From an uncultured Granulosicoccus sp. (lineage in GTDB: Bacteria; Pseudomonadota; Gammaproteobacteria; Granulosicoccales; Granulosicoccaceae): 64,000 nucleotides of DNA. The position numbers and the translations under genes are program-made. The stretch's first letter is position 1; every line of letters starts with the position of its first letter. Positions 17,926 to 26,939 of the stretch are shown piece after piece. The stretch is from positions 34,911-98,910 of the forward strand of contig CANLNQ010000026.1 of NCBI GenBank assembly GCA_947492525.1. Reading direction: 5' to 3'. A model generated the notes under the pieces. It did no database searches. It was not told the origin of the DNA and was given only the letters and a program-made list of their open reading frames with translations.

Positions 17926-19545
17926 ATGACTATCAGCAAGACAACATCTGCGCGCCTGTTGTATGCGTGCCTGCTATTCATGCCATCCGCATTTGCCGAC
18001 ACCTTTCTCGAGAAGGATGGGGTCGTCGTGATGGAAACCGAATCTTCTTCCGCCAATGGTGACTGGAAACTCGAGAAATCCATCAGCGGATATACCGGAA
18101 AAGGCTATCTGCGTTGGAATGGTTCAAATTCCTTCTCTGCCAGTTCAGCAGGCAGGGGTACCATCACTTACCGTTTCCGTATCCAGCGTGCCGGCAACTA
18201 CGAATTGCGGTGGCGCTCACGCATCACGCGTGGCAACAATTCCAGCGAACACAACGACAGTTGGGTCCGCTTCCCATCGGGAAGAAACGTCAGTGGAGAG
18301 CAGTCGCTGAATGGCTGGACGAAAGTCTTCATGAGCACCCTGGGAAAGTGGGACTGGAAATCGGCTACCGTGGATCATGTGGGTCGTTCGGTTCGGCAAT
18401 ATTTCACCGCCGGTGATCACACGGTACAGATATCAGGGCGGTCCAATGGGCATGCCATCGACCGCATCGTTCTCTATCGATATGCCGATGTGAAGTTTTC
18501 CGATTCCCGCTTCACCGGCTTGTCTCAATCACAGACCGTGAATGGTTCCGCGCCTGCGGAGCCAGAGCCGATAGAAGAACCGGTCGAAGAGCCGGCACGG
18601 CCGGAAGAGGTGCAAGAGCCGGAGGAGCCAGCGGCTCCGGCGGTACCCGAGGAGCCTGCCGAGCCTGAAGCACCCGCAGAACCAGAAGCGCCATCTGCGC
18701 CGGCAGAACCAGAAACGCCAGCAACACCGGTTGCTGCACCCGAGCAGCCTGCGCAAGACCCTGCCGTCGATGCGCCGAGCGTATCCGTATCGGGCAACTC
18801 GCTTCAATGGGATGCGGTCGATGCCACAGTCTTCAATGTGCATCGTGGTGATGGTGCATGGATAGCCTCATTGCCATCGGATCAGACGCAATGGCAGGCA
18901 CCGGAGGCAGGAGAATACTATCTGGTCGCAACAGGGCCGGGTAGCTGGGAGACCTGGGGTCGATCGGCGACTGTCAGTGTCTCAGCGGTAGCAGATCCCG
19001 ATAGCGTGTTTTCGCTGACAGGGCAAGCCTACTCTGGAACCGCCCTGGAACTGTTCTGGGTGTCGCATGATTCGGATGCCACCAGCTTCGAGGTTCGTCG
19101 GGAAGGTGAGCTCCTGACATCGACCGACGGACGCAGTCATTTCGATAGCGGTTTGCAAGCCGGCATCTCGTATCGATATTCGGTCACGGCAATCAACCTG
19201 CAGGGTGACGTGCTGGGGCAGGAAGAAATCACTGTAGCAACTCAGGCAAGCGATGCTGTTCCTGCTGCTTCGTCCGGTCTGAACACCCGCGCGTCAGCCT
19301 ATTCGCAATCCGCCATCGAACTATTCTGGGACACGGCGTGGTTGGGTAGTGAAGTTGCTGGTTATCGTTTCGATGTGTACCGCGATGGTGAGTTGCAGGG
19401 AGCAACAGACGGCAAGAGCTGGTATGAGGAAGGTCTGCAAGCCGGCAACGCGTATCAGTATTCGGTAGTCGCCGTCGATGCCAATGGCAATACGTCATCA
19501 ACGGACGTCGTCAACGTCGAAACACTGCCATCGGATACGCCCTGA
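17926..19545 (+). CDS. Secreted protein: carbohydrate-binding-like domain, Pro/Glu linker, FN3-like repeats
   Basis: Exported protein of about 539 aa. The start at 17926 opens a signal peptide (LLYACLLFMPSAFADT, cleavage near ADT). Residues about 25-190 form a beta-sandwich-like domain with many aromatic residues (GYLRWNGSNSF, YELRWRSRITRG, GHAIDRIVLYR), suggestive of a carbohydrate-binding module. Residues about 205-285 are a low-complexity linker of Pro, Glu and Ala (EEPAEPEAPAEP type). Two related FN3-like domains follow, each with ALELFW/AIELFW, G-E-L and YRYSVTAI/YQYSVVAV motifs. No catalytic domain is visible. It may be an adhesin or polysaccharide-binding protein. Confidence 0.75.
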   Translation: MTISKTTSARLLYACLLFMPSAFADTFLEKDGVVVMETESSSANGDWKLEKSISGYTGKGYLRWNGSNSFSASSAGRGTITYRFRIQRAGNYELRWRSRITRGNNSSEHNDSWVRFPSGRNVSGEQSLNGWTKVFMSTLGKWDWKSATVDHVGRSVRQYFTAGDHTVQISGRSNGHAIDRIVLYRYADVKFSDSRFTGLSQSQTVNGSAPAEPEPIEEPVEEPARPEEVQEPEEPAAPAVPEEPAEPEAPAEPEAPSAPAEPETPATPVAAPEQPAQDPAVDAPSVSVSGNSLQWDAVDATVFNVHRGDGAWIASLPSDQTQWQAPEAGEYYLVATGPGSWETWGRSATVSVSAVADPDSVFSLTGQAYSGTALELFWVSHDSDATSFEVRREGELLTSTDGRSHFDSGLQAGISYRYSVTAINLQGDVLGQEEITVATQASDAVPAASSGLNTRASAYSQSAIELFWDTAWLGSEVAGYRFDVYRDGELQGATDGKSWYEEGLQAGNAYQYSVVAVDANGNTSSTDVVNVETLPSDTP

Positions 19546-19560
19546 GCAGGTAATGAATGT

Positions 19561-19716
19561 GGCAGGGATGCCACACCATCAGGCGATCAGCTTGCCTTTG
19601 GCAGGGATGCCACACCATCAGGCGATCAGCTTGCCTTTGGCAAGGACGCCACACCATCAGGCGATCAGGTTGCCTTTGGCAGGGGCGCCGCACCATCAGG
19701 CGATCAGGCTGCCTTG
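19561..19716. repeat. Four tandem copies of a 39-bp unit
   Basis: Units start at 19561, 19600, 19639 and 19678. The first two are identical and the last two drift by a few bases. Each begins GGCAGGGATGCC, a small inverted repeat, and contains AGGCGATCAGCTTGCCT, another imperfect hairpin. The array fills the gap between the convergent secreted-protein and GGDEF-EAL genes and slightly overlaps the 3' end of the latter. It could act as a bidirectional terminator or mRNA 3' stabiliser, but no T-run is present. Confidence 0.93.
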
Positions 19717-21992
19717 CTTTGGGGTACCCCATCAAGGCCAGTCTGCATCAGCTGATCCGGTTCGAGTTCACTATCTGGAACGGGCTTGAACTGTCGAATG
19801 AAGGGCAGGCGTCTGTCCAGTTCCCGGGCCGGCAGCGGCCTGCAGAGAAAGTAGCCTTGCACCTGATCGCAGTGGATGGAGCGTAGAAAGTCCAGGGCAG
19901 CGGCATCTTCCACTCCCTCTGCCACCATGGACAATCCGAGATTGTGGGCCAGTTCCAGGGTTGCGCGAACGATGACCGCATCCTTTTCGCTGGTGCCTAC
20001 GTGCGTGATGAACGCCCGGTCCAGCTTCAGTTCGCTGACCGGCAGCTTGTTCAGATAGGACAGGGAACTGTAGCCTGCTCCATAGTCGTCCACTGAGAAC
20101 GCAACGCCCAGATTGCGCACTTGCGAAAGTACTTCGCAGGTACGATCGACGTTGGTCATCACGGTGCCCTCGGTAACCTCCAGAATCAGAGCAGAGGCAG
20201 GTAGTCCGGAGCTGTCCAGCACCTCTCGAATCATGTCGGGTAGAGTGCCATCATGCAGGTTCATTGCTGACAGATTCACCGAGACGCTCAGCTCATACCC
20301 CGCATCACGCCATTGTCGGCATTGGTCGGTAGCGCCCTTCAGAATCAAGCGGGTCAGCTCGTTGATCAACCCCACATGTTCGGCCAGGGAAATGAAAACG
20401 TCAGGAGGCACAAATCCCGAACTTGGACTGTTCCATCGGGCGAGTGCTTCGACGCCCGTCATCTGCCCGGTTTTCAGGCAGTATTTTGGCTGGTAATGTA
20501 TATCCAGTTCCTGCTTGTCGATAGCCTCGCGCAATTCATCCTTCATGACCAGATTCGACACCGCATTGGTATCGCTGTCGGGGTCATACCAGGAAAATTC
20601 GGCTGAACCATTCTTGGATATGTACATGGCAACATCGGCGCAGCGCAGCAGGTCCGAGGTAGTGCAAGCATGGTCAGGGTAGATCGCCGCTCCCATGCTC
20701 ACACCCAGTGACAGTCTGTAGCCTTCCACTTCATAGGGTTGATTGACAGCATCTGCAATCCTTCCGGCTATCGCGTTGACGTGTTCAACGGATTTTCCGG
20801 GCATGGCCACGGCAAATTCGTCTCCACCCAGACGAGCCACCAGCCCGTTGTCGGCAACCGCCTGTGCAATACGATTGGCTGCCATGGTCAGAACCTTGTC
20901 GCCGGTCTCGTGCCCGAGTGTGTCATTGACCTGTTTGAAGTTGTCCAGATCAAGAAACGCAAGGATCACCTGCTGCTTGCGTAACTTGTCTTCGCTCGGA
21001 TTGATCAGGTCATTGAGCGTTGATTCGAGCGCAAATCGGTTTGGCAGACCTGTCAGGGAGTCATGGTTGGCATGGAAGGCAAGCTTACGGGTTGCGGCAT
21101 GGCTTCTCGCGGCATCGTAGAAGACGATGAAGCAGACACCGCACAGGCCTATGATGGTTATGCCCAGAACGATCAGCAATCCGTCGCGAGTCTGCTCCCT
21201 GGCCAGTGCTGCGACGCGATCCAGCGGAATGGTGATCTCGATGGCGCCCAGCAATTCGTGCAACTGCCACTGATTGCCTGGCTTGACCCCGCTGGCAATG
21301 CGTTTGGCAATGACATCGGGTCGCTTTTCCAGCACGTTATGGCAGTTGACGCAAGATGGACTGGCTGCGGGGTCGGCGGATAGATAGCGCAAGGTCTTGC
21401 CGTTATCGTCATCACTGATTCGCCAGACGGGAGTCCACTCAAGAGGCGCTGTCGGAGAGCGTTGATTCTGGGCTTCCAGCTGTTGCCATGCCCATTCCTG
21501 AAAGCTGTCCTGAATACCATGCTCAGGCGCCAGATTCCATTTGCTGATAGGGCGAAAACTGAACAGGCCGTTATTGTCCTGTTGGCTCCTGTAGGATAGA
21601 TTCTTGAGAAATTGTGCCGGGAGCGGTATATGCCCGTGTTCGTCAGCAGAGAATTCCGATGCGCCCAGTCCATCGGATTTGAGTTTGGATACAGCCAGGC
21701 TGGAATAGGCGGAGCGCGCAGAGGCGGCCTGTTTCACCACGATGTCGGCCAGTTTCAGGGCTTCGAACTGGATGACTTGCTCCTGGCTTCGGGAAACGAT
21801 GATCCAGGTGACCAATGACACGACCACCACAAACGAGCAGCACATGGCTGTAATCTGCACGCGCAGCGGAATGCCCGACAGGGTGGCTGCCAGTCGACGA
21901 CCAATGGGCAGATTCATGGCTGTCATTGCAATGGCTTTGGGCGTTGGAGCCAATCCGGTGCTGGCTGGTGGTATTGAAACAGATAGCGGCAT
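19704..21992 (-). CDS. Membrane GGDEF-EAL protein with periplasmic c-type haem motif
   Basis: c-di-GMP enzyme of up to 762 aa. A membrane segment near residues 47-67 is followed by a periplasmic DUF3365/Tll0287-like sensor containing the haem-attachment motif CVNCH (residues 214-218). A second membrane segment near 275-295 leads to GGDEF (RLGGDEFA) and EAL (GVEALARW, LEVTEG, DDYGAGYSS, VAEGVE) domains. Both signatures look intact; no RxxD inhibitory site precedes GGDEF. It probably links haem redox or gas state to c-di-GMP level. The 5' end overlaps the divergent channel gene, so a start at 21926 or 21917 is also possible. Confidence 0.88.
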   Translation of the reverse strand: MPLSVSIPPASTGLAPTPKAIAMTAMNLPIGRRLAATLSGIPLRVQITAMCCSFVVVVSLVTWIIVSRSQEQVIQFEALKLADIVVKQAASARSAYSSLAVSKLKSDGLGASEFSADEHGHIPLPAQFLKNLSYRSQQDNNGLFSFRPISKWNLAPEHGIQDSFQEWAWQQLEAQNQRSPTAPLEWTPVWRISDDDNGKTLRYLSADPAASPSCVNCHNVLEKRPDVIAKRIASGVKPGNQWQLHELLGAIEITIPLDRVAALAREQTRDGLLIVLGITIIGLCGVCFIVFYDAARSHAATRKLAFHANHDSLTGLPNRFALESTLNDLINPSEDKLRKQQVILAFLDLDNFKQVNDTLGHETGDKVLTMAANRIAQAVADNGLVARLGGDEFAVAMPGKSVEHVNAIAGRIADAVNQPYEVEGYRLSLGVSMGAAIYPDHACTTSDLLRCADVAMYISKNGSAEFSWYDPDSDTNAVSNLVMKDELREAIDKQELDIHYQPKYCLKTGQMTGVEALARWNSPSSGFVPPDVFISLAEHVGLINELTRLILKGATDQCRQWRDAGYELSVSVNLSAMNLHDGTLPDMIREVLDSSGLPASALILEVTEGTVMTNVDRTCEVLSQVRNLGVAFSVDDYGAGYSSLSYLNKLPVSELKLDRAFITHVGTSEKDAVIVRATLELAHNLGLSMVAEGVEDAAALDFLRSIHCDQVQGYFLCRPLPARELDRRLPFIRQFKPVPDSELEPDQLMQTGLDGVPQSKAA

Positions 21993-23424
21993 GGCGATTC
22001 ATGCCTTGAGCAGAAAGCTGCCACCGCGCTTCGTGGCCACGCTGTTGAGTTGGGTGCTGACACTGCTCTTGTGCATGGGCGGTCCGCTCGCTCATGGCGA
22101 TGTCATCGATGATCTGCTCGGGCAGGAAAGTGCTGCCGAGTCGGCGGTGGAACCCGGGTCCATCGAGGTGGAAAACGATGTCCGCTCGGACAATGCCATC
22201 CGCAAACGGCTTCAGGGCATCTATGCGGAGCTGGAATCGCTCGAGAGTGTGGAAGTATCGGTCAGCAATGGTGTGGTCACGCTCGCCGGGGAGGTGGTAT
22301 CCGCGCAATCGGCGGAGCGCGCATCCCGACTGGCGGCGCAGGTCGTGGGCGTTATCGAGGTACTCGACGAGATGACGGTGGACACGGATGTTACCCGTCG
22401 TGTCAAATCCACCTTCGAACGTTTGCAGGTATTCGGCTACGACTTCATTGCCGCCTTGCCGGTATTGCTGCTTGCGCTGAGCGTCGTCGTTCTGTTCTGG
22501 TTGGCCGGTCGCCGAATCGGTGGTCACCGTCGCCTGTTCCTGCTGGTGGCGCCCAATGGTTTCATTGCAGAGTTGCTGGCAACGCTTGCCAGAGTGCTGT
22601 GCACGTTGCTGGGTTTGGTGCTGGCCCTGACGCTGCTCGACGCCACCTCCATTCTGGGTTCCGTATTGGGTGCGGCAGGCATTGTCGGTCTGGCGATCGG
22701 TTTTGCGGTGCGCGATACCGTCGAGAATTTCATCGCCAGTATCCTGCTCAGTCTGCGAACCCCGTTTCTTGCGCGTGATTATGTGCGTATCGGGGAGCAC
22801 GAGGGTGCGGTAGCCAGACTGACGTCACGGGCGACCATTCTGATTTCGCGCGATGGAAATCAGGTCCGTGTCCCCAATGCATTGGTCTACAAATCCGTGA
22901 TCGTGAATTTTTCCAGGCAACCTCAGAGACGCTTCGAATTTGTCGTCGGGGTGGATACCGATCTGGATCTGAATACCGCACAACGCACGGCCATAGCGGC
23001 CATCTATCAGATCGAGGGGGTTCTGGAAAAGCCAGCGGCAACCGCGCTGATCAAGGAGCTGGGTGATTCCAGTGTGTCGCTGCTGGTAGCAGCGTGGATC
23101 GATCAGACGCAAAGTGATCTGATGAAAGTGCGTAGTGAATCGATAAGGGCCGTGAAGCAGGCTTTCGATGACGCCGGTATTGTCATGCCGGAGCCGATCT
23201 ATCGTGTGCATCTGCGAGAGGGGCTGGGCAAATCGTCGTCACCAGAGCAGCTGCGGCCAACGTCACCATCGACACCGCAACTGCCTGAACCGGAACCCGG
23301 CCCTGTTGATCGTGAATCGGTCAGCGACACGACCGTGGATCATGCAATCCACGAGACGATTGATAGAGAGCTGGCGGATTCGGATTCCGAGAACCTGCTC
23401 GCCGGCGAGTCCAGGCAGGAATGA
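21991..23424 (+). CDS. Mechanosensitive channel of the MscS family with N-terminal BON domain
   Basis: Inner-membrane channel of about 477 aa. After a signal-like hydrophobic start (LLSWVLTLLLCMGGPLAHG), residues about 60-125 form a BON domain (VSVSNGVVTLAGEVVSAQSA). Three membrane segments follow, the last being the glycine/alanine-rich pore helix (VLGAAGIVGLAIGFAVRDTVENF), then the beta domain (DYVRIGEHEGAV, VRVPNALVYKSVIVNFSR) and a charged C-terminal tail rich in Pro, Glu and Ser. It should open on osmotic downshock. The start codon overlaps the start of the divergent GGDEF-EAL gene by two bases, and no clear ribosome site is seen, so the start is uncertain. Confidence 0.87.
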   Translation: MAIHALSRKLPPRFVATLLSWVLTLLLCMGGPLAHGDVIDDLLGQESAAESAVEPGSIEVENDVRSDNAIRKRLQGIYAELESLESVEVSVSNGVVTLAGEVVSAQSAERASRLAAQVVGVIEVLDEMTVDTDVTRRVKSTFERLQVFGYDFIAALPVLLLALSVVVLFWLAGRRIGGHRRLFLLVAPNGFIAELLATLARVLCTLLGLVLALTLLDATSILGSVLGAAGIVGLAIGFAVRDTVENFIASILLSLRTPFLARDYVRIGEHEGAVARLTSRATILISRDGNQVRVPNALVYKSVIVNFSRQPQRRFEFVVGVDTDLDLNTAQRTAIAAIYQIEGVLEKPAATALIKELGDSSVSLLVAAWIDQTQSDLMKVRSESIRAVKQAFDDAGIVMPEPIYRVHLREGLGKSSSPEQLRPTSPSTPQLPEPEPGPVDRESVSDTTVDHAIHETIDRELADSDSENLLAGESRQE

Positions 23425-23523
23425 TGCGCAGGTTCACGCAGACGGTTGTACACGCGTTCCGGGTGCCCTGAATTTTGCAGTATGATCGAGAAGTGCGAAC
23501 ACGAGACAGTCATCGTTCAGTCC

Positions 23524-23796
23524 ATGGTCAAGAAATCACAACTTCTGCAGTTCGTTCTGGCGCTGCTACTCGGTCCACTCGGGCTATTCTATTCCAGCGT
23601 GGCGGCTGCGCTGTTCTGGTTGCTGGCCGTTTTCGGTGTGGGTAGCGTCACTTTCGTGTTGGGCGCCTTGTTGCTGTGGCCATTCATCATTCTGACCGGG
23701 TTCTACACGGTCAATCGGCACAACAGGGCGGTGCGTCTGGAACAGCGCAGACACGAGGAATTGCTGGAAGTCAGCTCACGTTCGACAAAGGGCTGA
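23524..23796 (+). CDS. Small two-helix membrane protein of unknown function
   Basis: Protein of about 90 aa starting MVKKSQLLQFVLALLLGPLG. Two hydrophobic segments (about residues 8-50) are followed by a charged tail (NRHNRAVRLEQRRHEELL). The glycine/proline turn LLLGPLGLFYSS resembles small inner-membrane proteins of the TM2/DUF type, but I do not recognise the family firmly. It lies 100 bp after the channel gene on the same strand. An ATG at 23482 would add 14 residues without a better ribosome site. Confidence 0.6.
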   Translation: MVKKSQLLQFVLALLLGPLGLFYSSVAAALFWLLAVFGVGSVTFVLGALLLWPFIILTGFYTVNRHNRAVRLEQRRHEELLEVSSRSTKG

Positions 23797-23835
23797 ACGG
23801 ATGCCTCTCGCCGCAAGGCACAGATGACCCCTTGC

Positions 23836-24072
23836 TCATTCGGCCTTCTTGACGCGAATCTTCAGGTCGGAGACCATCGTGCCGTTGAGTTGCTTCATGG
23901 CAGCCTTGGCTTCGCCGGGGGCTGGCATTTCCACAAATCCGAACCCTTTCGAGACCCCTGATTTCGGGTCCATGACGATCGTGCACGACTGAATCCTGCC
24001 ATAGGCTTCGAACAGTTTTCGCAAGGTGTCTTCGTCAAGAGTTCGATCGAGGTTGCGGACGAGCAGTTTCAT
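23836..24072 (-). CDS. RRM-domain RNA-binding protein
   Basis: Single RNA-recognition-motif protein of 78 aa. RNP2 is LLVRNL (residues 3-8) and RNP1 is KGFGFVEM (residues about 42-49), both with the aromatic residues that stack on RNA. It belongs to the small bacterial Rbp group related to cyanobacterial cold- and light-responsive RNA-binding proteins. Its start lies inside the 3' end of the haem oxygenase gene (38-bp overlap), implying shared transcription with the phytochrome genes. Binding targets are unknown. Confidence 0.9.
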   Translation of the reverse strand: MKLLVRNLDRTLDEDTLRKLFEAYGRIQSCTIVMDPKSGVSKGFGFVEMPAPGEAKAAMKQLNGTMVSDLKIRVKKAE

Positions 24073-24709
24073 GATGATTCACGGCTTTCTTGTTGATCAC
24101 TGAGTGTATCTGAAGTGGAGGCGGAAAAATCGACTCGCAGAGACGTGTGACATATTCGCCAAATTGCTCGAAAGTAGCCATGGCGCCTTGCAGTATGTCC
24201 CGTCGTGCCAGATCATCCTCACGATGCCGTTCCAGTTCCTGAATGAGCTGCGACCAGCATGCGCGGTCGGACCTTGCGCCGAGAAAATGCCGAGGCACCG
24301 CGGGCAGGACTGCGCGAACGTTCCTGTTCAGCACGCTGGCGCCAAAACTCGAGCCATGCAGCACATAGAACGCCCCGAGTACTTGCCGGGAGCTTGAGAG
24401 GCACAACTCGACCGGCGGCATGGTATCCGCATCGGCCGGTAGCGCGAGAGAGTCGATATCGGCCTTCAGGCGGTCTCGGGCGGGTTCCAATGAAAGGGAA
24501 GATGCCAGCGCATGCTCTGCAGCTGTCGTGTCGACATGAGCGAAGAAGTGATGGTAGGCCCGCAGGATCGCGCCATACTGATCCACGGTGAGTGCCGATG
24601 AGCCCAGCAACGAGATCCAGGGGTGCCTGTGGAGAACCAGATGAACCTTGCGCGTGCGATCGGCCAGCATCTGCCGGACAGAGTCTGGCTCCGAACAATG
24701 TTCGTTCAT
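24035..24709 (-). CDS. bphO: Biliverdin-producing haem oxygenase
   Basis: Haem oxygenase of about 224 aa that opens haem to biliverdin, the chromophore of bacteriophytochromes. The N-terminal helix with the proximal histidine region (RTRKVHLVLHRHPWI), YHHFFAHVD, and the distal helix LGAFYVLHGSSFGASVL (kinked glycine-containing motif) match bacterial HO of the HemO/BphO type. The start at 24709 lies 4 bp after the phytochrome stop. Residues after about 195 form a polar tail that overlaps the RRM gene and may be an extension. Symbol rests on genomic context. Confidence 0.88.
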   Translation of the reverse strand: MNEHCSEPDSVRQMLADRTRKVHLVLHRHPWISLLGSSALTVDQYGAILRAYHHFFAHVDTTAAEHALASSLSLEPARDRLKADIDSLALPADADTMPPVELCLSSSRQVLGAFYVLHGSSFGASVLNRNVRAVLPAVPRHFLGARSDRACWSQLIQELERHREDDLARRDILQGAMATFEQFGEYVTRLCESIFPPPLQIHSVINKKAVNHHETARPQPRSNS

Positions 24710-24713
24710 GCTT

Positions 24714-26939
24714 TCAGGACCTGTCAGGGAAGAACACGATGAAACGAGATCCTTCGGTGTAATCCGTATCCAGCCGAATCGAACCTGAATGCGCCTCGGC
24801 AACACGCTGGCAAATGGTCAGGCCCAGTCCCGACCCCTCGACACTGTCGTTGGTGTGCAGCCTTTCCAGTGGCTGGAATATGCGCTCGGCAAACTTCGGC
24901 TCGATGCCCTGACCATTGTCCGAGACGATGATGTCCGTCCCGCCATGGCTACCGGGTGTGGACGTGATCTCTATCTCCGGCTTGCGTTCCGGGTGACGAT
25001 ACTTGATGGCGTTGGCGATGAGGTTCAGAAACAGGCGAAGCAACAAGGTGTCACTGGCATGCATCATGGGCAGATTGCCTAGCGTGACCTGTGCGCCTGA
25101 TTCACGGATGGGAAGGGACAGCATTTCGAGCACATCACCGATGGTCGTGGCAGGGTCTACCAGGGAAAACTCATGCTTGTCTTCAGTGGTCATCGACAAG
25201 TCCATGAGCCCGGAGATCAATCCCGAGAGTCGTCTGGTGGATCGTTGGGCAATGGCGTGCGTCTGTTTGACCACATCTTCGTCAAATTCCTCTTCATCCA
25301 TGATATCCAGAGCGGCGCTGATGCCACGCAGGGGCGTCTTCAGATCATGAGCGGCGGAAGCCGCGAAGTGTCTCAGAAATTCGTTTTCCTGATTCAACAG
25401 TAGCTGGGATGTAATGATATCGAGAAAATCCCGAAGAATTTCGCCGGCCATCTCCCGTTCGCTCTCACGCCATTCAGCGCTTTGATCGGCGTGCTCGTGA
25501 ACCCACTTTTCAAAGGAGAGGCGTGGCGTCAGAGGCGCTGCCTCATCGATCTCGTTCCGCGTCTTCTTGACGGGATTACCTGCCCAGCGAACCTGCTGCA
25601 TCACAGGTTGCCTGAACCAGACGAGGCGACAGACGCGATGCAGAGTGGTTGACTGGACAAGTACGCCGCAGGCCGTATTCCTGAAATCGCTTGCTGCAGG
25701 CCACTTTTTGTGCAATGCCGACGTATGGAACTGGCTGGAGGTTCCATCGTTCTCCGTTGTCCAGTTGATCAGGTCGTGAATGAACGTTTCGGGTGGCGTG
25801 GTGCCGGTCAGGTACATTTTGGAGCCGTACAGAAATGCAAAACCGTCAGCCTCCATGAATTCACGCAGGGCTGGCGCCAGCAGGCTGATGATTTCCTCGA
25901 CGCGCCCATTCTGCTGCAACGCCGAAGAGAAGCGACTCTCGATGGATCTCAGGCGATGCGACATGTTCGCAATGTCTGCCTGGCGCTGCTGTTCGTAGCG
26001 GATCATCAATGCGATGCCGATCTCATCCAACAGGCCCCAGCTATCGAAGGGAATCATCGAGGGGCTTGTATTATGGCAGGCGATCAGGCCCCACAGTGTG
26101 CCTCGATGCATCAGGCTGGTGGAGAAGGTGGCGGCAACACCCATGTTGGACAGGTATTGCAAATGCATCGGGGATACGGATCTCAGCACAGACCAGGTGA
26201 GGTCCAGTTCCTGATCTTCCTGATCGGTCGCGCAGACACGACAGGTATCGCTGGACGTCGACGCAATGCCACGATACGGCACGATGGTCATCAGGTGTCT
26301 GACCTGCTGAGGTATATCGCGTTCCGGAAAATGCAGACCCAGGTAGGAGGGCAGGGAGCCGTCGTTGCTCTCGGCGACGGTCTTGCCCGACCAATCCGTC
26401 TGGAAACGATAAATCTTGGTTCGTGCAAACCCCGTTATCTGACGTACTGCGTCCACAGCGAGTTGAAGCGCAGCATCGAAGTTCTCACTTTGCAGTATCT
26501 CGGTACGAGCCTTGCTGCAAAGGCGCATGTGTTTGCGGGCACTGGTGGCAGAAGGGTCCGCGTTGGGAATGAACTCTATCAGGCGTCGCCCGGCGTGGGC
26601 ATGAGTCACCGCGTCATGAACGATGCCGCCGTGTTCCAGTTGGTAATCCAGGACCTCATGCAGTACGTGATGTCCTCCACTGCTGCCTCTGACCTGTGAA
26701 GCCAGGTCCGGGTCGATGTCTGCAAGAGTGGATGTTACGAGTTGTTCGCTGGCGATTCCCAGCAGTCGAGCAGCATTCTCGGAATAGCCGACAATACGCT
26801 CGGAAACGGGATCGGCAATGAGCAAGGCCCCGGTGTTCTGGATGGCCCCCGACAGATGTATCTGCTCTCTATCGCAGTTGTCGAGCGTCGAAGCTTCAGC
26901 CGTGCGGAAAAAACCTGAAAGCGAATGTCGTGAATCCAT
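24714..26939 (-). CDS. bphP: Bacteriophytochrome histidine kinase
   Basis: Red/far-red photoreceptor kinase of 741 aa. The PAS domain carries C22 in the N-terminal NCDREQIHLSGAIQNTGALL segment, the usual biliverdin attachment site. The GAF domain has D208 in the DIP motif (usually PASDIP, here FPERDIP), H259 (SPMHLQYLSNMG) and H289 (GLIACHN). The PHY tongue has PRLSF (472-476). The kinase has the H-box HDLKTPLRGI (H531), an N-box and DNGQGIEP plus GSGLGLTIC. All key residues are present, so it should be photoactive and kinase-competent. No response regulator gene is adjacent. It is followed by bphO and an RRM gene. Confidence 0.95.
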   Translation of the reverse strand: MDSRHSLSGFFRTAEASTLDNCDREQIHLSGAIQNTGALLIADPVSERIVGYSENAARLLGIASEQLVTSTLADIDPDLASQVRGSSGGHHVLHEVLDYQLEHGGIVHDAVTHAHAGRRLIEFIPNADPSATSARKHMRLCSKARTEILQSENFDAALQLAVDAVRQITGFARTKIYRFQTDWSGKTVAESNDGSLPSYLGLHFPERDIPQQVRHLMTIVPYRGIASTSSDTCRVCATDQEDQELDLTWSVLRSVSPMHLQYLSNMGVAATFSTSLMHRGTLWGLIACHNTSPSMIPFDSWGLLDEIGIALMIRYEQQRQADIANMSHRLRSIESRFSSALQQNGRVEEIISLLAPALREFMEADGFAFLYGSKMYLTGTTPPETFIHDLINWTTENDGTSSQFHTSALHKKWPAASDFRNTACGVLVQSTTLHRVCRLVWFRQPVMQQVRWAGNPVKKTRNEIDEAAPLTPRLSFEKWVHEHADQSAEWRESEREMAGEILRDFLDIITSQLLLNQENEFLRHFAASAAHDLKTPLRGISAALDIMDEEEFDEDVVKQTHAIAQRSTRRLSGLISGLMDLSMTTEDKHEFSLVDPATTIGDVLEMLSLPIRESGAQVTLGNLPMMHASDTLLLRLFLNLIANAIKYRHPERKPEIEITSTPGSHGGTDIIVSDNGQGIEPKFAERIFQPLERLHTNDSVEGSGLGLTICQRVAEAHSGSIRLDTDYTEGSRFIVFFPDRS

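Noticed and set aside
19561..19716. CRISPR array or small repetitive protein gene
   Set aside because: No spacers; the open frames arise because the 39-bp unit is a multiple of three, and no ribosome site is present.
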